Part shown: positions 48,155 to 57,962 of the stretch, piece after piece
Numbering within the stretch: the stretch's first letter is position 1
How the letters are laid out: each line of letters begins with the position of its first letter
Source: Campylobacter novaezeelandiae
GTDB lineage: Bacteria; Campylobacterota; Campylobacteria; Campylobacterales; Campylobacteraceae
Direction: 5' to 3'
Assembly: GCF_004323845.1 (NCBI RefSeq)
Contig: NZ_QPGR01000003.1
Coordinates: 1-64,000, forward strand
DNA: 64,000 nucleotides
Made by a program: the position numbers and the translations under genes
Notes under the pieces: model-generated
What the model was told of the DNA's origin: nothing
Seen by the model: the letters and a program-made list of their open reading frames with translations, nothing else
Databases searched by the model: none

Positions 48155-49621
48155 ATGCACCCAGGTAATATGTTAAATTACGATTATACGGTTGCTAAAT
48201 ATTTTATGTTTACTACCATAATCTTTGGGATAGTCGGTATGGCTATAGGAACTCTAATAGCTTTTCAAATGGCATATCCTGATTTAAATTATTTAGCAGG
48301 AGAGTATGCTACATTTTCGAGATTAAGACCTTTGCATACTTCTGGAGTTATTTTTGGTTTTATGCTTTCAGGTATTTGGGCAACTTGGTATTATATAGGA
48401 CAACGTGTTCTTAAGGTTAGTATGGCAGAATCTCGTTTTTTAATGACTATAGGTAAATTACATTTTTGGCTTTATGTCATAACTATGCTTATTGCTATTA
48501 TTTCTTTGTTTGCTGGCGTTACAACTTCTAAAGAATATGCTGAACTTGAATGGCCTCTTGATATTATGGTTGTTTTGGTTTGGGTTTTATGGGGTGTTAG
48601 CATCTTTGGTCTTATTGGAATTCGTAGAGAAAAAACTCTTTATATATCCCTTTGGTATTATATTGCAACCTTTTTAGGTATAGCAATGCTTTATCTTTTT
48701 AACAATATGGCTGTTCCTACATACTTTGTTTCTGGTATGGGAAAATGGTGGCATAGTGTCTCTATGTATGCTGGAACAAATGATGCTTTGGTTCAATGGT
48801 GGTATGGACATAATGCGGTTGCTTTTGTTTTTACTGTAGGAATTATTGCTCAAATTTATTATTTTTTACCAAAAGAGAGCGGACAACCTATTTTTTCTTA
48901 TAAGCTTTCTTTATTTGCATTTTGGGGTTTAATGTTTGTTTATCTTTGGGCTGGAGGCCATCATTTGCTTTATTCTACTGTTCCTGATTGGATGCAAACT
49001 ATGGGTTCTATTTTTTCTATTATACTTATATTACCTTCTTGGGGATCAGCAATTAATATATTGCTTACTATGAAAGGTGAATGGGAACAATTAAGAGAAA
49101 GTCCATTGATTAAATTTATGATTCTTGCTTCAACTTTTTATATGTTTTCAACTCTTGAAGGTCCTATTCTTTCTATAAAATCTGTAAATGCTTTAGCTCA
49201 TTTTACTGATTGGATTCCAGGTCACGTTCATGATGGAACATTAGGTTGGGTTGGTTTTATGACTATGGCAGCACTTTATCATATGACTCCTAGAATTTTT
49301 AAAAGAGAACTTTATAGCAAATCTTTGATGGAAGCTCAGTTTTGGATACAAACAATAGGAATTGTGCTTTATTTTAGTTCAATGTGGATAGCAGGTATTA
49401 CACAAGGGATGATGTGGAGAGCTACTGATGAGTATGGAAATCTTCTTTATGCTTTTATAGATACTGTTGAGGCTATTATTCCTTATTATTGGATTAGAGC
49501 TATTGGAGGATTATTATATTTGGTAGGATTTTTCATATTTGTTTATAATATTTATAAATCTATTACTTGTGGAAAAGTGCTTAATAAAGAGCCTAAAAAT
49601 GCTTCACCTATGGCAATATAA
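48155..49621 (+). CDS. ccoN: cbb3-type cytochrome c oxidase subunit I
   Basis: This 488-residue catalytic subunit reduces oxygen at a heme b3-CuB centre. It has 12 membrane helices, RPLHTSGVIFGF with a low-spin heme ligand, QWWYGHNAVAFVF with a CuB histidine, AGGHHLLYS with the CuB histidine pair, and DWIPGHVHDG near the helix 10 histidines. ATG 48155 follows AAGGAGAATTG; the TTG one codon upstream is less likely. First gene of ccoNOQP. It is a high-affinity oxidase suited to microaerobic life. Confidence 0.96.
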   Translation: MHPGNMLNYDYTVAKYFMFTTIIFGIVGMAIGTLIAFQMAYPDLNYLAGEYATFSRLRPLHTSGVIFGFMLSGIWATWYYIGQRVLKVSMAESRFLMTIGKLHFWLYVITMLIAIISLFAGVTTSKEYAELEWPLDIMVVLVWVLWGVSIFGLIGIRREKTLYISLWYYIATFLGIAMLYLFNNMAVPTYFVSGMGKWWHSVSMYAGTNDALVQWWYGHNAVAFVFTVGIIAQIYYFLPKESGQPIFSYKLSLFAFWGLMFVYLWAGGHHLLYSTVPDWMQTMGSIFSIILILPSWGSAINILLTMKGEWEQLRESPLIKFMILASTFYMFSTLEGPILSIKSVNALAHFTDWIPGHVHDGTLGWVGFMTMAALYHMTPRIFKRELYSKSLMEAQFWIQTIGIVLYFSSMWIAGITQGMMWRATDEYGNLLYAFIDTVEAIIPYYWIRAIGGLLYLVGFFIFVYNIYKSITCGKVLNKEPKNASPMAI

Positions 49622-49630
49622 GGAGAAAAA

Positions 49631-50296
49631 ATGTTTAGTTGGTTAGAAAAAAATCCATTCTTTTTTGCTGTAGCGGTTTTTATTGTAATTGCTTATGCTG
49701 GGATAGTTGAAGTTTTGCCAAATTTTGCAGAAAGTGCAAGACCGATCGAGGGTAAAAAACCTTATACTGTTTTACAACTTGCAGGAAGATCAGTTTATAT
49801 TAAAGAAAGTTGCAATGCATGCCATTCACAGCTTATCCGTCCTTTTAAATCTGAAACAGATCGCTATGGAATGTATTCTTTAAGTGGTGAATTTGCTTAT
49901 GATAGACCTTTTCTTTGGGGTTCAAAAAGAACAGGACCAGATCTTGCACGTGTAGGGAATTATAGAACTACAGACTGGCACGAAAATCATATGTTAGATC
50001 CAACTTCTGTAGTTCCTGGATCTATTATGCCTTCTTATAAACATATGTTTGTTAATAATGCAGATATAGAAACTGCTTATGCAGAAGCTTTAACTGTTAA
50101 AAAAGTTTTTAATGTTCCTTATGATAAAGAGGGTCAAACTAAACTTGGAACTTGGGAAGAAGCACAAGAAGAAGTTAAGCTTGAGGCTAAGAGTATAGTA
50201 GATGAGATGAAAGATCAAGAAGTAAAAGATGCTTTTGCCAGAGGAGAAATAAAAGAAATTGTAGCTTTAATTGCTTATTTAAATAGTTTAAAGTAA
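49631..50296 (+). CDS. ccoO: cbb3 oxidase monoheme cytochrome c subunit
   Basis: This 221-residue subunit has one N-terminal membrane anchor (about 8-28) and a periplasmic cytochrome c domain with a single heme site ESCNACHSQ. Its methionine ligand region is GSIMPSYKHM. The segment from RPF to RTGPDLARVGNYRTTDWH is typical of CcoO. It passes electrons from CcoP to CcoN. GGAGAAAAA precedes the ATG, 9 bp after ccoN. Confidence 0.96.
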   Translation: MFSWLEKNPFFFAVAVFIVIAYAGIVEVLPNFAESARPIEGKKPYTVLQLAGRSVYIKESCNACHSQLIRPFKSETDRYGMYSLSGEFAYDRPFLWGSKRTGPDLARVGNYRTTDWHENHMLDPTSVVPGSIMPSYKHMFVNNADIETAYAEALTVKKVFNVPYDKEGQTKLGTWEEAQEEVKLEAKSIVDEMKDQEVKDAFARGEIKEIVALIAYLNSLK

Positions 50297-50300
50297 AGAT

Positions 50301-50564
50301 ATGAAAGATTTAATAATAATATTTGATGTTTTTAAAAATCTTATCGTTTTTGATTTATCTGCTATTTCTAAAGATGAATGGCAGATTTTTCAAGGATATG
50401 GTTTTTTTGTATTTGTTGTTTTTTTAGCTATTGTTTTGTATGCGTATTATTTTCATCTTTATAAAAGAGAAAAGATGGGTGAAAGAAATTATGAGAAATA
50501 TGCAAAACTTGCTTTGAATGATGATATTAACGATAGCGTTTTAGAAAGTAAAAGGAGTGCTTAA
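50301..50564 (+). CDS. ccoQ: cbb3 oxidase small subunit CcoQ
   Basis: This 87-residue protein has one membrane helix (about 31-52, GYGFFVFVVFLAIVLYAYYF) and a basic cytoplasmic tail (KREKMGERNYEKYAK), as CcoQ proteins do. It is longer at the N-terminus than typical CcoQ (about 50-60 aa). It is thought to stabilise the oxidase. It lies between ccoO and ccoP; its stop overlaps the ccoP start by one base. Confidence 0.85.
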   Translation: MKDLIIIFDVFKNLIVFDLSAISKDEWQIFQGYGFFVFVVFLAIVLYAYYFHLYKREKMGERNYEKYAKLALNDDINDSVLESKRSA

Positions 50565-51430
50565 TGCAATGGTTAAATTTAGAAGATAATGTCAATCTTT
50601 TATCTTTAATAGGCGCAGTTTTAATTATTTTAATTACTCTAATAGTAGTAAATAGAATTTTTAAACAAATTAAAGAGAAAAAGAAAGAAGATTTAGAATT
50701 AAGTGAGCATAGTTGGGATGATATAAAAGAATATAAGAATAATATTCCTATAGGATGGTTAGTAGTTTATGTTTTAACTATTGTTTGGGCTATATGGTAT
50801 TTTTTATGGGGCTATCCTTTAAATTCGTATTCAAGGATAGGAGAATATAATGAAGAAGTAGCTTTACACAATGCCAAATTTGAAGAAAAATTTAAAAATT
50901 TAAGCGAACAAGATAGAATTACTATGGGAGAAAATATATTTTTAGTGCAATGTTCAGCTTGCCATGGAATAACTGCAGATGGAATAAATGGAAAAGCTCA
51001 AAATTTAAATATCTGGGGTTCAGAAGAAGGGATAGTTGAAGTAATAAAAACTGGATCTAAAGGGATGAATTTTGCAGGTGGGGAAATGCCAGCGGCTTCT
51101 GATTTAGGTATAGAAGATGATGATATAAAAGCAATTGCTGCTTATGTTGCTAAAGAGCTTTCTGCTATTAAAAAAACCAATAATGAGGATTTGGTTGCAA
51201 AGGGCAAAGAAGCTTATGCAAGTTGTGCAGCCTGTCATGGAGAAGATGGAAAAGGACAAGATGGGATTTTTCCTGATTTAACAAAATATGGTTCAGCTTC
51301 TTTTGTTGTAGATGTGTTAAATAGAGGAAAAAAAGGTTTTATTGGTTCTATGCCTTCATTTCCAACTTTAAATAGTATTCAAAAACAAGCTGTTGGTGAA
51401 TATGTAATTTCTCTTTCAAGGAGTGAATAA
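50564..51430 (+). CDS. ccoP: cbb3 oxidase diheme cytochrome c subunit
   Basis: This is a 288-residue protein. After two N-terminal hydrophobic segments (about 10-30 and 62-86), two cytochrome c domains carry CSACHG and CAACHG, with methionine ligands in GGEMPA and GSMPSF. It accepts electrons from periplasmic cytochromes and passes them to CcoO. It overlaps ccoQ and the following small gene by one base each (TAATG). Confidence 0.96.
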   Translation: MQWLNLEDNVNLLSLIGAVLIILITLIVVNRIFKQIKEKKKEDLELSEHSWDDIKEYKNNIPIGWLVVYVLTIVWAIWYFLWGYPLNSYSRIGEYNEEVALHNAKFEEKFKNLSEQDRITMGENIFLVQCSACHGITADGINGKAQNLNIWGSEEGIVEVIKTGSKGMNFAGGEMPAASDLGIEDDDIKAIAAYVAKELSAIKKTNNEDLVAKGKEAYASCAACHGEDGKGQDGIFPDLTKYGSASFVVDVLNRGKKGFIGSMPSFPTLNSIQKQAVGEYVISLSRSE

Positions 51431-51651
51431 TGGAAAATATTAAAAGATCTGTATTTTCACTGTCTGGAGTAACTGGTTTGCTAATTGCAACCTTGCTTTT
51501 AATTGTCATTTTGGTTGCTCTTACTATATGGGGCATTAAAGCACAACAAGAAGTTATGCAAAAACCATACACTTTAAAAAATACACAAGAAATTAAAATG
51601 CTAGGCTCTAAGGTTGAGGATTTTAAAATGATAAAGGAAAATAATGAATAA
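51430..51651 (+). CDS. DUF4006-family small membrane protein
   Basis: This 73-residue protein has one membrane helix (about 14-37, GVTGLLIATLLLIVILVAL) and a short hydrophilic tail. It matches the DUF4006 family, which occurs directly after ccoP in epsilonproteobacteria. Probably an accessory of the cbb3 oxidase, but untested as far as I know. It is coupled to ccoP by a 1-base overlap and overlaps the next small gene by 8 bases. Confidence 0.82.
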   Translation: MENIKRSVFSLSGVTGLLIATLLLIVILVALTIWGIKAQQEVMQKPYTLKNTQEIKMLGSKVEDFKMIKENNE

Positions 51652-51745
51652 GGTTTTAGAATATTTAGTAGTTATTGGTCTTTTGGTTACAGCAGCTATT
51701 ACAGCTTGGTCTGTTTTGAGTATTAATCATTTAAATATAGGATGA
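51644..51745 (+). CDS. 33-residue membrane miniprotein in the cbb3 operon
   Basis: An ATG at 51644, behind AAAGGAAAATA, opens a 33-codon frame encoding a single hydrophobic helix (VLEYLVVIGLLVTAAITAW) with a short polar tail. It overlaps the DUF4006 gene by 8 bases and the next gene's ATG by 4 bases (ATGA). That is exactly the coupling pattern of the rest of the operon, and argues that it is translated. It is too short for most gene finders. A structural or assembly role in the oxidase is a guess. Confidence 0.7.
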   Translation: MNKVLEYLVVIGLLVTAAITAWSVLSINHLNIG

Positions 51746-52332
51746 GAACTGTCTTAAAAGGCATTTTTTTTGCCTTTTTATTTTTTTTTCCTTATAAAAT
51801 TTTTGCTTTTAATGCAATTGTTTTAAATGAAAATGTTTTAAATGATAAAGTGATTAAAGAAATAAACCTTATAGGAAAAGAACTTTACGATAAAACGGGT
51901 ATTTTTGTAGGTGTTGCTATAGCGGATCAAACTCCTTTTGAGGATTTATTTAAGCTTCAAGAACAACTTATTAAACCTAATGTTTTATTAATATTATCAA
52001 AGATTTCTCATAAAGTTGATATTATAGGGACTAAAGATTCTTTGCTTTTTTTTGATAAAAATAAAGTTTTAAGTCCTTATTCTGGCACGGGCACTATACT
52101 TCCTATTCTTACTTCTAGTAAGGGAAAAGATGTTTTTAATGCTGCTGTTTTAAATGGATATGCTGATATCTGTGATAAAATTGCAAAGTATTTTAATCTA
52201 GAGCTTGAGAATTCTATAGGCAATGCAAATCGTGATACTATAAATATTTTAAGAATTTTAATTTATGGATTTATTTGTTTTTCATTACTCTATTTTGTGC
52301 AAAGAAAAATGAAGAGGAAGAGAAATGGTTAA
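51742..52332 (+). CDS. Exported TPM-domain-like protein with C-terminal membrane anchor
   Basis: This is a 196-residue protein. The signal peptide (about 1-22, FFAFLFFFPYKIFAF) is followed by a mixed alpha/beta periplasmic domain resembling TPM/YgcG-type domains (NLIGKELYDKTGIFVGVAIA). A C-terminal helix (about 167-187) and basic tail KMKRKRNG complete it. It is in the cbb3 operon between the miniprotein and the FixH-like gene. A role in oxidase or photosystem-like complex maintenance is suggested only by domain family and context. Confidence 0.72.
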   Translation: MRTVLKGIFFAFLFFFPYKIFAFNAIVLNENVLNDKVIKEINLIGKELYDKTGIFVGVAIADQTPFEDLFKLQEQLIKPNVLLILSKISHKVDIIGTKDSLLFFDKNKVLSPYSGTGTILPILTSSKGKDVFNAAVLNGYADICDKIAKYFNLELENSIGNANRDTINILRILIYGFICFSLLYFVQRKMKRKRNG

Positions 52333-52837
52333 AAAGACTTTTTGGCCTTATGGAATTTTGCTTTCTATATTAGCTATTGTTATAGCTTGTATTACTACGA
52401 TCGTTATAGCAAGTGATTATCCTGTGTATGAGGATAATTTTTATTTTGATACCTATCAAAACGTAGAATCAAACTATAATAAAATTCAAAACAATCAAAA
52501 GCACTTTGATGAAAATTTTAAATTACATATTAAAGATAAAGAAAGTTTTATATATAAAAGAAAATTGGTTTATTATATTAATGAAGGGCAAAATGAATTT
52601 AGAATTTTTATTGAAAATTTAAAAAATTATGATTTAAATAAACTTCAAATTGAAGCTTTACTTTCACGTCCACATACAAATAAAAATGATGAAAAATTAC
52701 AAGTAAAGCTAGATGCTAATGAATTAGTTTTTGATTTTAATGTTAAAGAAAAAGGTAATTGGCAATTACTTTTAAAAATTACTCAAAATGAAAATAGTAT
52801 AGGTTTTTTTAAATTCTTTTTGAAAACTAAACAATGA
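52325..52837 (+). CDS. FixH/CcoH-like membrane protein
   Basis: This is a 170-residue protein with one N-terminal membrane helix (about 8-30, WPYGILLSILAIVIACITTIV), then a periplasmic beta-rich domain with ASDYPVYEDNFYFDTYQ. Anchor followed by a D-Y-P motif and beta domain is the pattern of FixH/CcoH proteins, which assist cbb3 oxidase maturation. It overlaps the preceding gene by 8 bases and addB by 4 bases, so oxidase and DNA repair genes share a transcript. Confidence 0.75.
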   Translation: MVKKTFWPYGILLSILAIVIACITTIVIASDYPVYEDNFYFDTYQNVESNYNKIQNNQKHFDENFKLHIKDKESFIYKRKLVYYINEGQNEFRIFIENLKNYDLNKLQIEALLSRPHTNKNDEKLQVKLDANELVFDFNVKEKGNWQLLLKITQNENSIGFFKFFLKTKQ

Positions 52838-55215
52838 AACTTTTTGTATTTAGCTCTTTAAGAGCTTTAAGAAAATATTATGAGGAAAAATTACAAGAAA
52901 ATACTTTAGTGAATCCAGCTATGAGTATAGCTGAATTTATACAAAAGTTAGTATTTTCTGAGTATTTTGAAGCTACACGTTATGAGTGTTTGCTTTTGAT
53001 GCAAAAAGCTTGTGAGCAAACTAAAAATTTGGAACAGAGTTTAAAAATACCAAGTAATTTTTTTGCATTTTTAAAAAATAATGCTTATTTGTTTAGCTTT
53101 TTTAAAGAATTAAGTTTAGAAAAAAAAGATATTAATGAACTAAAATTTCATGACGCTTATGCTCAATATGATGAGCATTTGCAAATTTTAGAAGAACTTT
53201 TTAAAAATTATTTAACTTTGTTAAAAGAGCATAATTTATATGATGAAATTTCATTGCCACTAGATTATAAAATTAATGTTGATTTTTTAAAAAACTATAA
53301 TGAAATTATTTTTGATTTTCAAGGATTTTTAAATGCTTTTGAGGTTGAACTTTTATTAGAGACTAAAAAACTAATTCCTATTAAAGTGCAATTTAATTGC
53401 ACTAAGTTTAATAAAGATTTTTTAAATTCTCTTAGTTTTTTGCAAGGATTTGATTTTAAAGAAAATTATTCTTATTTATATGATTTAAACCAAAATCAAA
53501 TTTTAAAAGAATATTTTTTTCTAAAAGAAAGTAAAATTAGTTATAAAAGTTTTAATCTAAGATCTCTACAAGCTGCCTTTGTATTTGAAAAAATTAATAC
53601 TTTTTTAAAAGCAGGTATTAGTGCAAAAGATATTGTGGTGATTACACCTGATGAAAAGTTTGTGGATATTTTAAGATTGTATGATAGGGACAATGTTTTA
53701 AATTTTGCAAGTGGAAAGAGTATTAAAAACACACATTTTTATCATAAATTAAGAGCTCTTTATGAGGGTGCTAAAGATGATGAGTTTGAATATGAGAGAA
53801 ATGATGATTTTTATAATGAGCAGAATTTAAATAAGCGTTTGTGTAATTTGCATTTTTTTTCTAGTATAGATTTTCAAGAATTTAAAAAAAAATTTAATGA
53901 AAATGTTTCTTTTGAGTTTTTTGAAAGTCTTATACATCAATTATTAGAAGATAGTGAAAATGAACTAAAAGACTATATTACACAAGAGCTTATTTTTATT
54001 AAAGAACTTATTAAAACCCATAAGCTAGATTTTTCACAGATTTTAGAATTATTTTTTATGCAAATAGATAATATAAAATTGAGCAGTGTGGGAGGCGGAG
54101 AAGTCACTGTTATGGGTCTTTTGGAGAGCAGAGGTCTTAGTTTTGATGGGGTGATCATAGTTGATTTTAATGATGATTTTATCCCAAAAAGAGTTTCAAG
54201 CGAATTATTTTTAAATAATGAAATTCGCAAAAAAGCAGGACTTATAACGCACACTCAAAGAGAAAATTTACAAAGACATTATTATTATACACTAATAGCT
54301 AAGGCAAAATTAGTAGGCATTTCTTTTGTGGAAAATGAGGAAAAAATCAAATCAAGATTTTTAAACGAGCTTGAATTTGCTTTACATGAAGATAAAATTT
54401 ATAGCAATAATGCTTATTTGAAATATTTTCAAACCTATAAATGCTCTTTCAATCTTGAGCCTATTACACATATAAAAGCAAAGCATGATTATTTTAAAGA
54501 AATTTTATCTTTTTCAAGACTTCATCTTTTGATTAATTATGGTTTGGATTATTATTATAAGTATGTTTTACGTTTAAAAGAACCAAAAAATTTAAATGAT
54601 ACACTTAAAGCAAATGAATTTGGAAGTTTTATCCATAAAGCTTTAGAAATTTATTATACTGAAGTTTCAAACAATCATTTTAATTATGAAGTTTTTATGC
54701 AAATAATCAAGAACGCAAAACAATATAACATAGATGCATTAAGTTTTGCTCTCATTGAAGCTATATTTAAAGAATTTCAAATGCTTGAAAATGAACACTT
54801 TAAGCAAGGTTATATGGTGGAAAAATGTGAGCTTCCTTTATCAAGAGAATTTATTACAGATGATGGAGTAAAGATTAATACTTATGGTCGTTTAGATAGG
54901 ATAGATTGTAATGATAAAGAAAAAATGATTATAGATTATAAAAGCGGCAAAGTAGATGATAAATCCTATCAACTTGCTTTTTATAAGTTTTTATTGGAGG
55001 GTAAATATCCATTAGAAAATATAAAAGCTTGTTTTTACGATCTAAAAGATATTAAGATTATAAATGAGAATGCCAAAAGCAAAAGTGTACAAGAGCTTGA
55101 AGATTTGTTTAATGAGCTTGCCAAAGAGCCACTAGAAAAAGAATTTTATAATCAAAAAAATGACAATACTTATAGTCCTTATGTTATGCTTTATAAAAAG
55201 GAGTTTAAACTTTGA
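52834..55215 (+). CDS. addB: AddB-like recombination nuclease subunit
   Basis: This 793-residue subunit works with AddA at double-strand breaks. The N-terminal region is a degenerate helicase-like domain. LLESRGLSFDGVIIVDFND resembles helicase motif IV/V areas, and DDFIPKR follows. The C-terminal about 200 residues form a PD-(D/E)xK nuclease with EFGSFIHKALE and KMIIDYKSGK catalytic motifs. Campylobacter and Helicobacter AddB are short compared with Bacillus AddB (1166 aa). It overlaps addA by 4 bases. Confidence 0.85.
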   Translation: MKLFVFSSLRALRKYYEEKLQENTLVNPAMSIAEFIQKLVFSEYFEATRYECLLLMQKACEQTKNLEQSLKIPSNFFAFLKNNAYLFSFFKELSLEKKDINELKFHDAYAQYDEHLQILEELFKNYLTLLKEHNLYDEISLPLDYKINVDFLKNYNEIIFDFQGFLNAFEVELLLETKKLIPIKVQFNCTKFNKDFLNSLSFLQGFDFKENYSYLYDLNQNQILKEYFFLKESKISYKSFNLRSLQAAFVFEKINTFLKAGISAKDIVVITPDEKFVDILRLYDRDNVLNFASGKSIKNTHFYHKLRALYEGAKDDEFEYERNDDFYNEQNLNKRLCNLHFFSSIDFQEFKKKFNENVSFEFFESLIHQLLEDSENELKDYITQELIFIKELIKTHKLDFSQILELFFMQIDNIKLSSVGGGEVTVMGLLESRGLSFDGVIIVDFNDDFIPKRVSSELFLNNEIRKKAGLITHTQRENLQRHYYYTLIAKAKLVGISFVENEEKIKSRFLNELEFALHEDKIYSNNAYLKYFQTYKCSFNLEPITHIKAKHDYFKEILSFSRLHLLINYGLDYYYKYVLRLKEPKNLNDTLKANEFGSFIHKALEIYYTEVSNNHFNYEVFMQIIKNAKQYNIDALSFALIEAIFKEFQMLENEHFKQGYMVEKCELPLSREFITDDGVKINTYGRLDRIDCNDKEKMIIDYKSGKVDDKSYQLAFYKFLLEGKYPLENIKACFYDLKDIKIINENAKSKSVQELEDLFNELAKEPLEKEFYNQKNDNTYSPYVMLYKKEFKL

Positions 55216-57953
55216 GTTCTAAATTTGAGCCTTTTTTAGCTTTAGAGGCTAGTGCAGGAAGTGGAAAAACTTTTGCCTTAAGTGTGCGTTTTGTGGCCTT
55301 AGTTTTGATGGGTGCTAAAATTAATGAAATTTTAGCTCTTACTTTTACCAATAAAGCTACAAGCGAGATGAAAGAAAGAGTTTTTAAAACTTTTTTAGAA
55401 TTTGATAGATTTGAAAATGGTGATGATAAAGCAGAGTGCAAAGAGCTTATGAAAATGCTAAATAAAAGCAAAGATGAACTCATAATTTTAAGAGAAAAAT
55501 ACAAAGAAGATTTTCTAAGATCAAAACTTAATATTTATACTTTTGACAGTTTTTTTTCTCAAATTATTCGTTCTTTTGCTTTAAATTTAGGTCTTATGAG
55601 TGATTTTGAAATCATACAAAATCAAGATAGCTATAAAAATTTCATTAACAAGCTAAATAAAGAAGAGTTAAATACTTTAGCGTATTATATAATCCAAACT
55701 AAAAGTAAAAGCGATTTTTTGAAAAATATTGAGAGTTTATATGAAAAATCTTGCGAGATTAAAACTATCAAAAATGCTCATTTTCCAAATAAAGCCTCTT
55801 TAGAGGAAAGTCTTAATAAATTTATATCTTATGCAAAAACTTTAAGCACTGATAAAAATTATCAGAAAAATTTTGATTTTGAAAGTATAGAAGATTTTTT
55901 TGCTAAGCCTATTATTTGTGATTTAGAGAAAAAATATTTTGAAAAAATCATAGATAGTGAATTTTTACAAAAAAGAGCCGAATTTTTACAAAATGCAAAA
56001 GAGTATTTTATCCAAATGGAAAATTATCGTATCAATATCCTTGCTAGACTTTTAGCACACTTTAAAGAGGCAAGAAATGAAGATAATATTAAGCAAAATG
56101 CTTTAACTTTCTCAGATATAGCCTTAAAATGCTATGAGTTAATTAGCGATGATGCAAATAAAGATTTAATTTATTTTAGACTCGATGGCTATATTTCACA
56201 TTTATTAATCGATGAATTTCAAGATACCAATGTTTTACAATACCAAATTTTAAAACCTATCATAGCCGAACTTGTCTCAGGCGAGGGTGTGAAAAAAAAT
56301 AGAAGTTTTTTTTATGTGGGTGATAAAAAACAAAGCATATATGGTTTTAGAGGAGGGAAAAAGGAGCTTTTTGACAAGCTTTTAAAAGATTTTCCACAAA
56401 TTAAATTAGAACATTTAGATACAAATTATCGCAGTAAAAAAATTATAGTTGATTATGTAAATGAAGTTTTTAAAGATAAATTTTTTGATAGTTTTAATCA
56501 GCCTAATTTTACTTTGCAAAAAAGCATTAAAGAAGGCGGATATGTAGAAATTTTACAAAATCAAATCCCATCAAAAACTGATTTACATGAAGCAAGTGGA
56601 AAAGAAGTTTTAAAAATTATTCAAAAACTTTTAGAAAAAGGAATTAAACTTAGTGAAATTTGTATTTTAGTATGGATCAATAAAGATGCCACTTTAATGA
56701 AAGAATTTCTTGAAAAAAATAGTATCAAAGCTTATACACAAAGTAGTGTTGCTTTAATGGATTGTATTAGTGTAAGAGTGCTTTTTGAGTATGCTAAAGC
56801 TTGTGTGCTTAAAGATGAGTTTAGTTTGTATTTTGTAAATAGTATTTTAGAAAAAGACCTTTCATATACCGAGCTTGATTTAAATCGTGGTGTAAGTGAA
56901 ATTTTAAATTATTTAATCCATATTTTAAAGCTTGATTTAAGTGATATAAATTTAATCGCGTATTTAGAATACGCAAGCACTTTTGATAATTTCATAGATT
57001 TTTTATTTTATCCTTGCGAGTTAAAATCTTTACAAGCTCAAGATAATGGAGTAAGCATTATGACAGTGCACAAATCCAAAGGGCTTGAATTTGAAAATTT
57101 AATTGTGCTTGATAGACTTAGTAAGGATAGTAATGATACTCAAACTTTAATGTTTGAATATGATTTAGAACAAGGTTGGGAAGTAAGATATAGACATAGT
57201 GTGAGAAAATATCTAGAAGATGAAAACTATAATGCTTTTTTAATGAAAAGAAAAAAACTTCAAGCAGAAGATGAAATAAATTGTTTGTATGTAGCATTAA
57301 CTAGGGCTAAAAATTCTCTTTTTATTATAAAAAATGATGAGAGTTTTAAAACTTTTAAGAGTTATTTTAAGGATTATGAAGAAAAGCAAATTGGCGTTTT
57401 GGAAAATAAACCTCAAGAAGAAGAAAAATTAAAAAATTTAGAACAAATTGAAGAATTTGAAAAATTTCAAAAGGTGAATTTACAAGAGATCAAGATAAAA
57501 AACCACCTTTCAAGTAAACAAATTTATTTTGGTTTAGCTTTGCACGAATTTTTACAATATTTTGATTTTGATGAAAAAAATAATTTTGAATTTTGTAAAC
57601 AAATGATATATAAAAAATATCGTTTTTTCTTAGATGATGAAAGTTTTAAAGATCTTTTTAAAAGGCTTATGATGCTTTTAGAAAATGAAAATTTTAATAA
57701 GCTTTTAACAAAAAAGACACTATTAAAAGAGCAAATTATCACTTATAATGGTGAGCAAAAACAACTAGATATGTTAGCACTTAGCGATGATGAAGCTATC
57801 ATTATAGACTATAAAACAGGTTTAAATTTAAATGAGCATAAAAATCAAGTTTTGCTTTATAAAGAAGCTATAGAAAAAATCTTAGCTAAGACTTCTACTA
57901 AAGCATTTTTGGTATATGTTTTAAAAGATAAAGTGGAGATAATAGAGATTTAG
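55212..57953 (+). CDS. addA: AddA-like helicase-nuclease
   Basis: This 913-residue UvrD/RecB-family protein has Walker A at ASAGSGKTF and LTFTNKATSEMKERV (motif Ia). LLIDEFQDTNVLQY is motif II, GDKKQSIYGFRGG motif III, VSIMTVHKSKGLEFENL motif V and NCLYVALTRAK motif VI. A C-terminal RecB-type nuclease (ALHEFLQYF and AIIIDYKTGL) completes it. With AddB it processes DNA ends for RecA loading. The start is TTG 55212, overlapping the addB stop. Confidence 0.93.
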   Translation: MSSKFEPFLALEASAGSGKTFALSVRFVALVLMGAKINEILALTFTNKATSEMKERVFKTFLEFDRFENGDDKAECKELMKMLNKSKDELIILREKYKEDFLRSKLNIYTFDSFFSQIIRSFALNLGLMSDFEIIQNQDSYKNFINKLNKEELNTLAYYIIQTKSKSDFLKNIESLYEKSCEIKTIKNAHFPNKASLEESLNKFISYAKTLSTDKNYQKNFDFESIEDFFAKPIICDLEKKYFEKIIDSEFLQKRAEFLQNAKEYFIQMENYRINILARLLAHFKEARNEDNIKQNALTFSDIALKCYELISDDANKDLIYFRLDGYISHLLIDEFQDTNVLQYQILKPIIAELVSGEGVKKNRSFFYVGDKKQSIYGFRGGKKELFDKLLKDFPQIKLEHLDTNYRSKKIIVDYVNEVFKDKFFDSFNQPNFTLQKSIKEGGYVEILQNQIPSKTDLHEASGKEVLKIIQKLLEKGIKLSEICILVWINKDATLMKEFLEKNSIKAYTQSSVALMDCISVRVLFEYAKACVLKDEFSLYFVNSILEKDLSYTELDLNRGVSEILNYLIHILKLDLSDINLIAYLEYASTFDNFIDFLFYPCELKSLQAQDNGVSIMTVHKSKGLEFENLIVLDRLSKDSNDTQTLMFEYDLEQGWEVRYRHSVRKYLEDENYNAFLMKRKKLQAEDEINCLYVALTRAKNSLFIIKNDESFKTFKSYFKDYEEKQIGVLENKPQEEEKLKNLEQIEEFEKFQKVNLQEIKIKNHLSSKQIYFGLALHEFLQYFDFDEKNNFEFCKQMIYKKYRFFLDDESFKDLFKRLMMLLENENFNKLLTKKTLLKEQIITYNGEQKQLDMLALSDDEAIIIDYKTGLNLNEHKNQVLLYKEAIEKILAKTSTKAFLVYVLKDKVEIIEI

Positions 57954-57962
57954 GGATATTGT

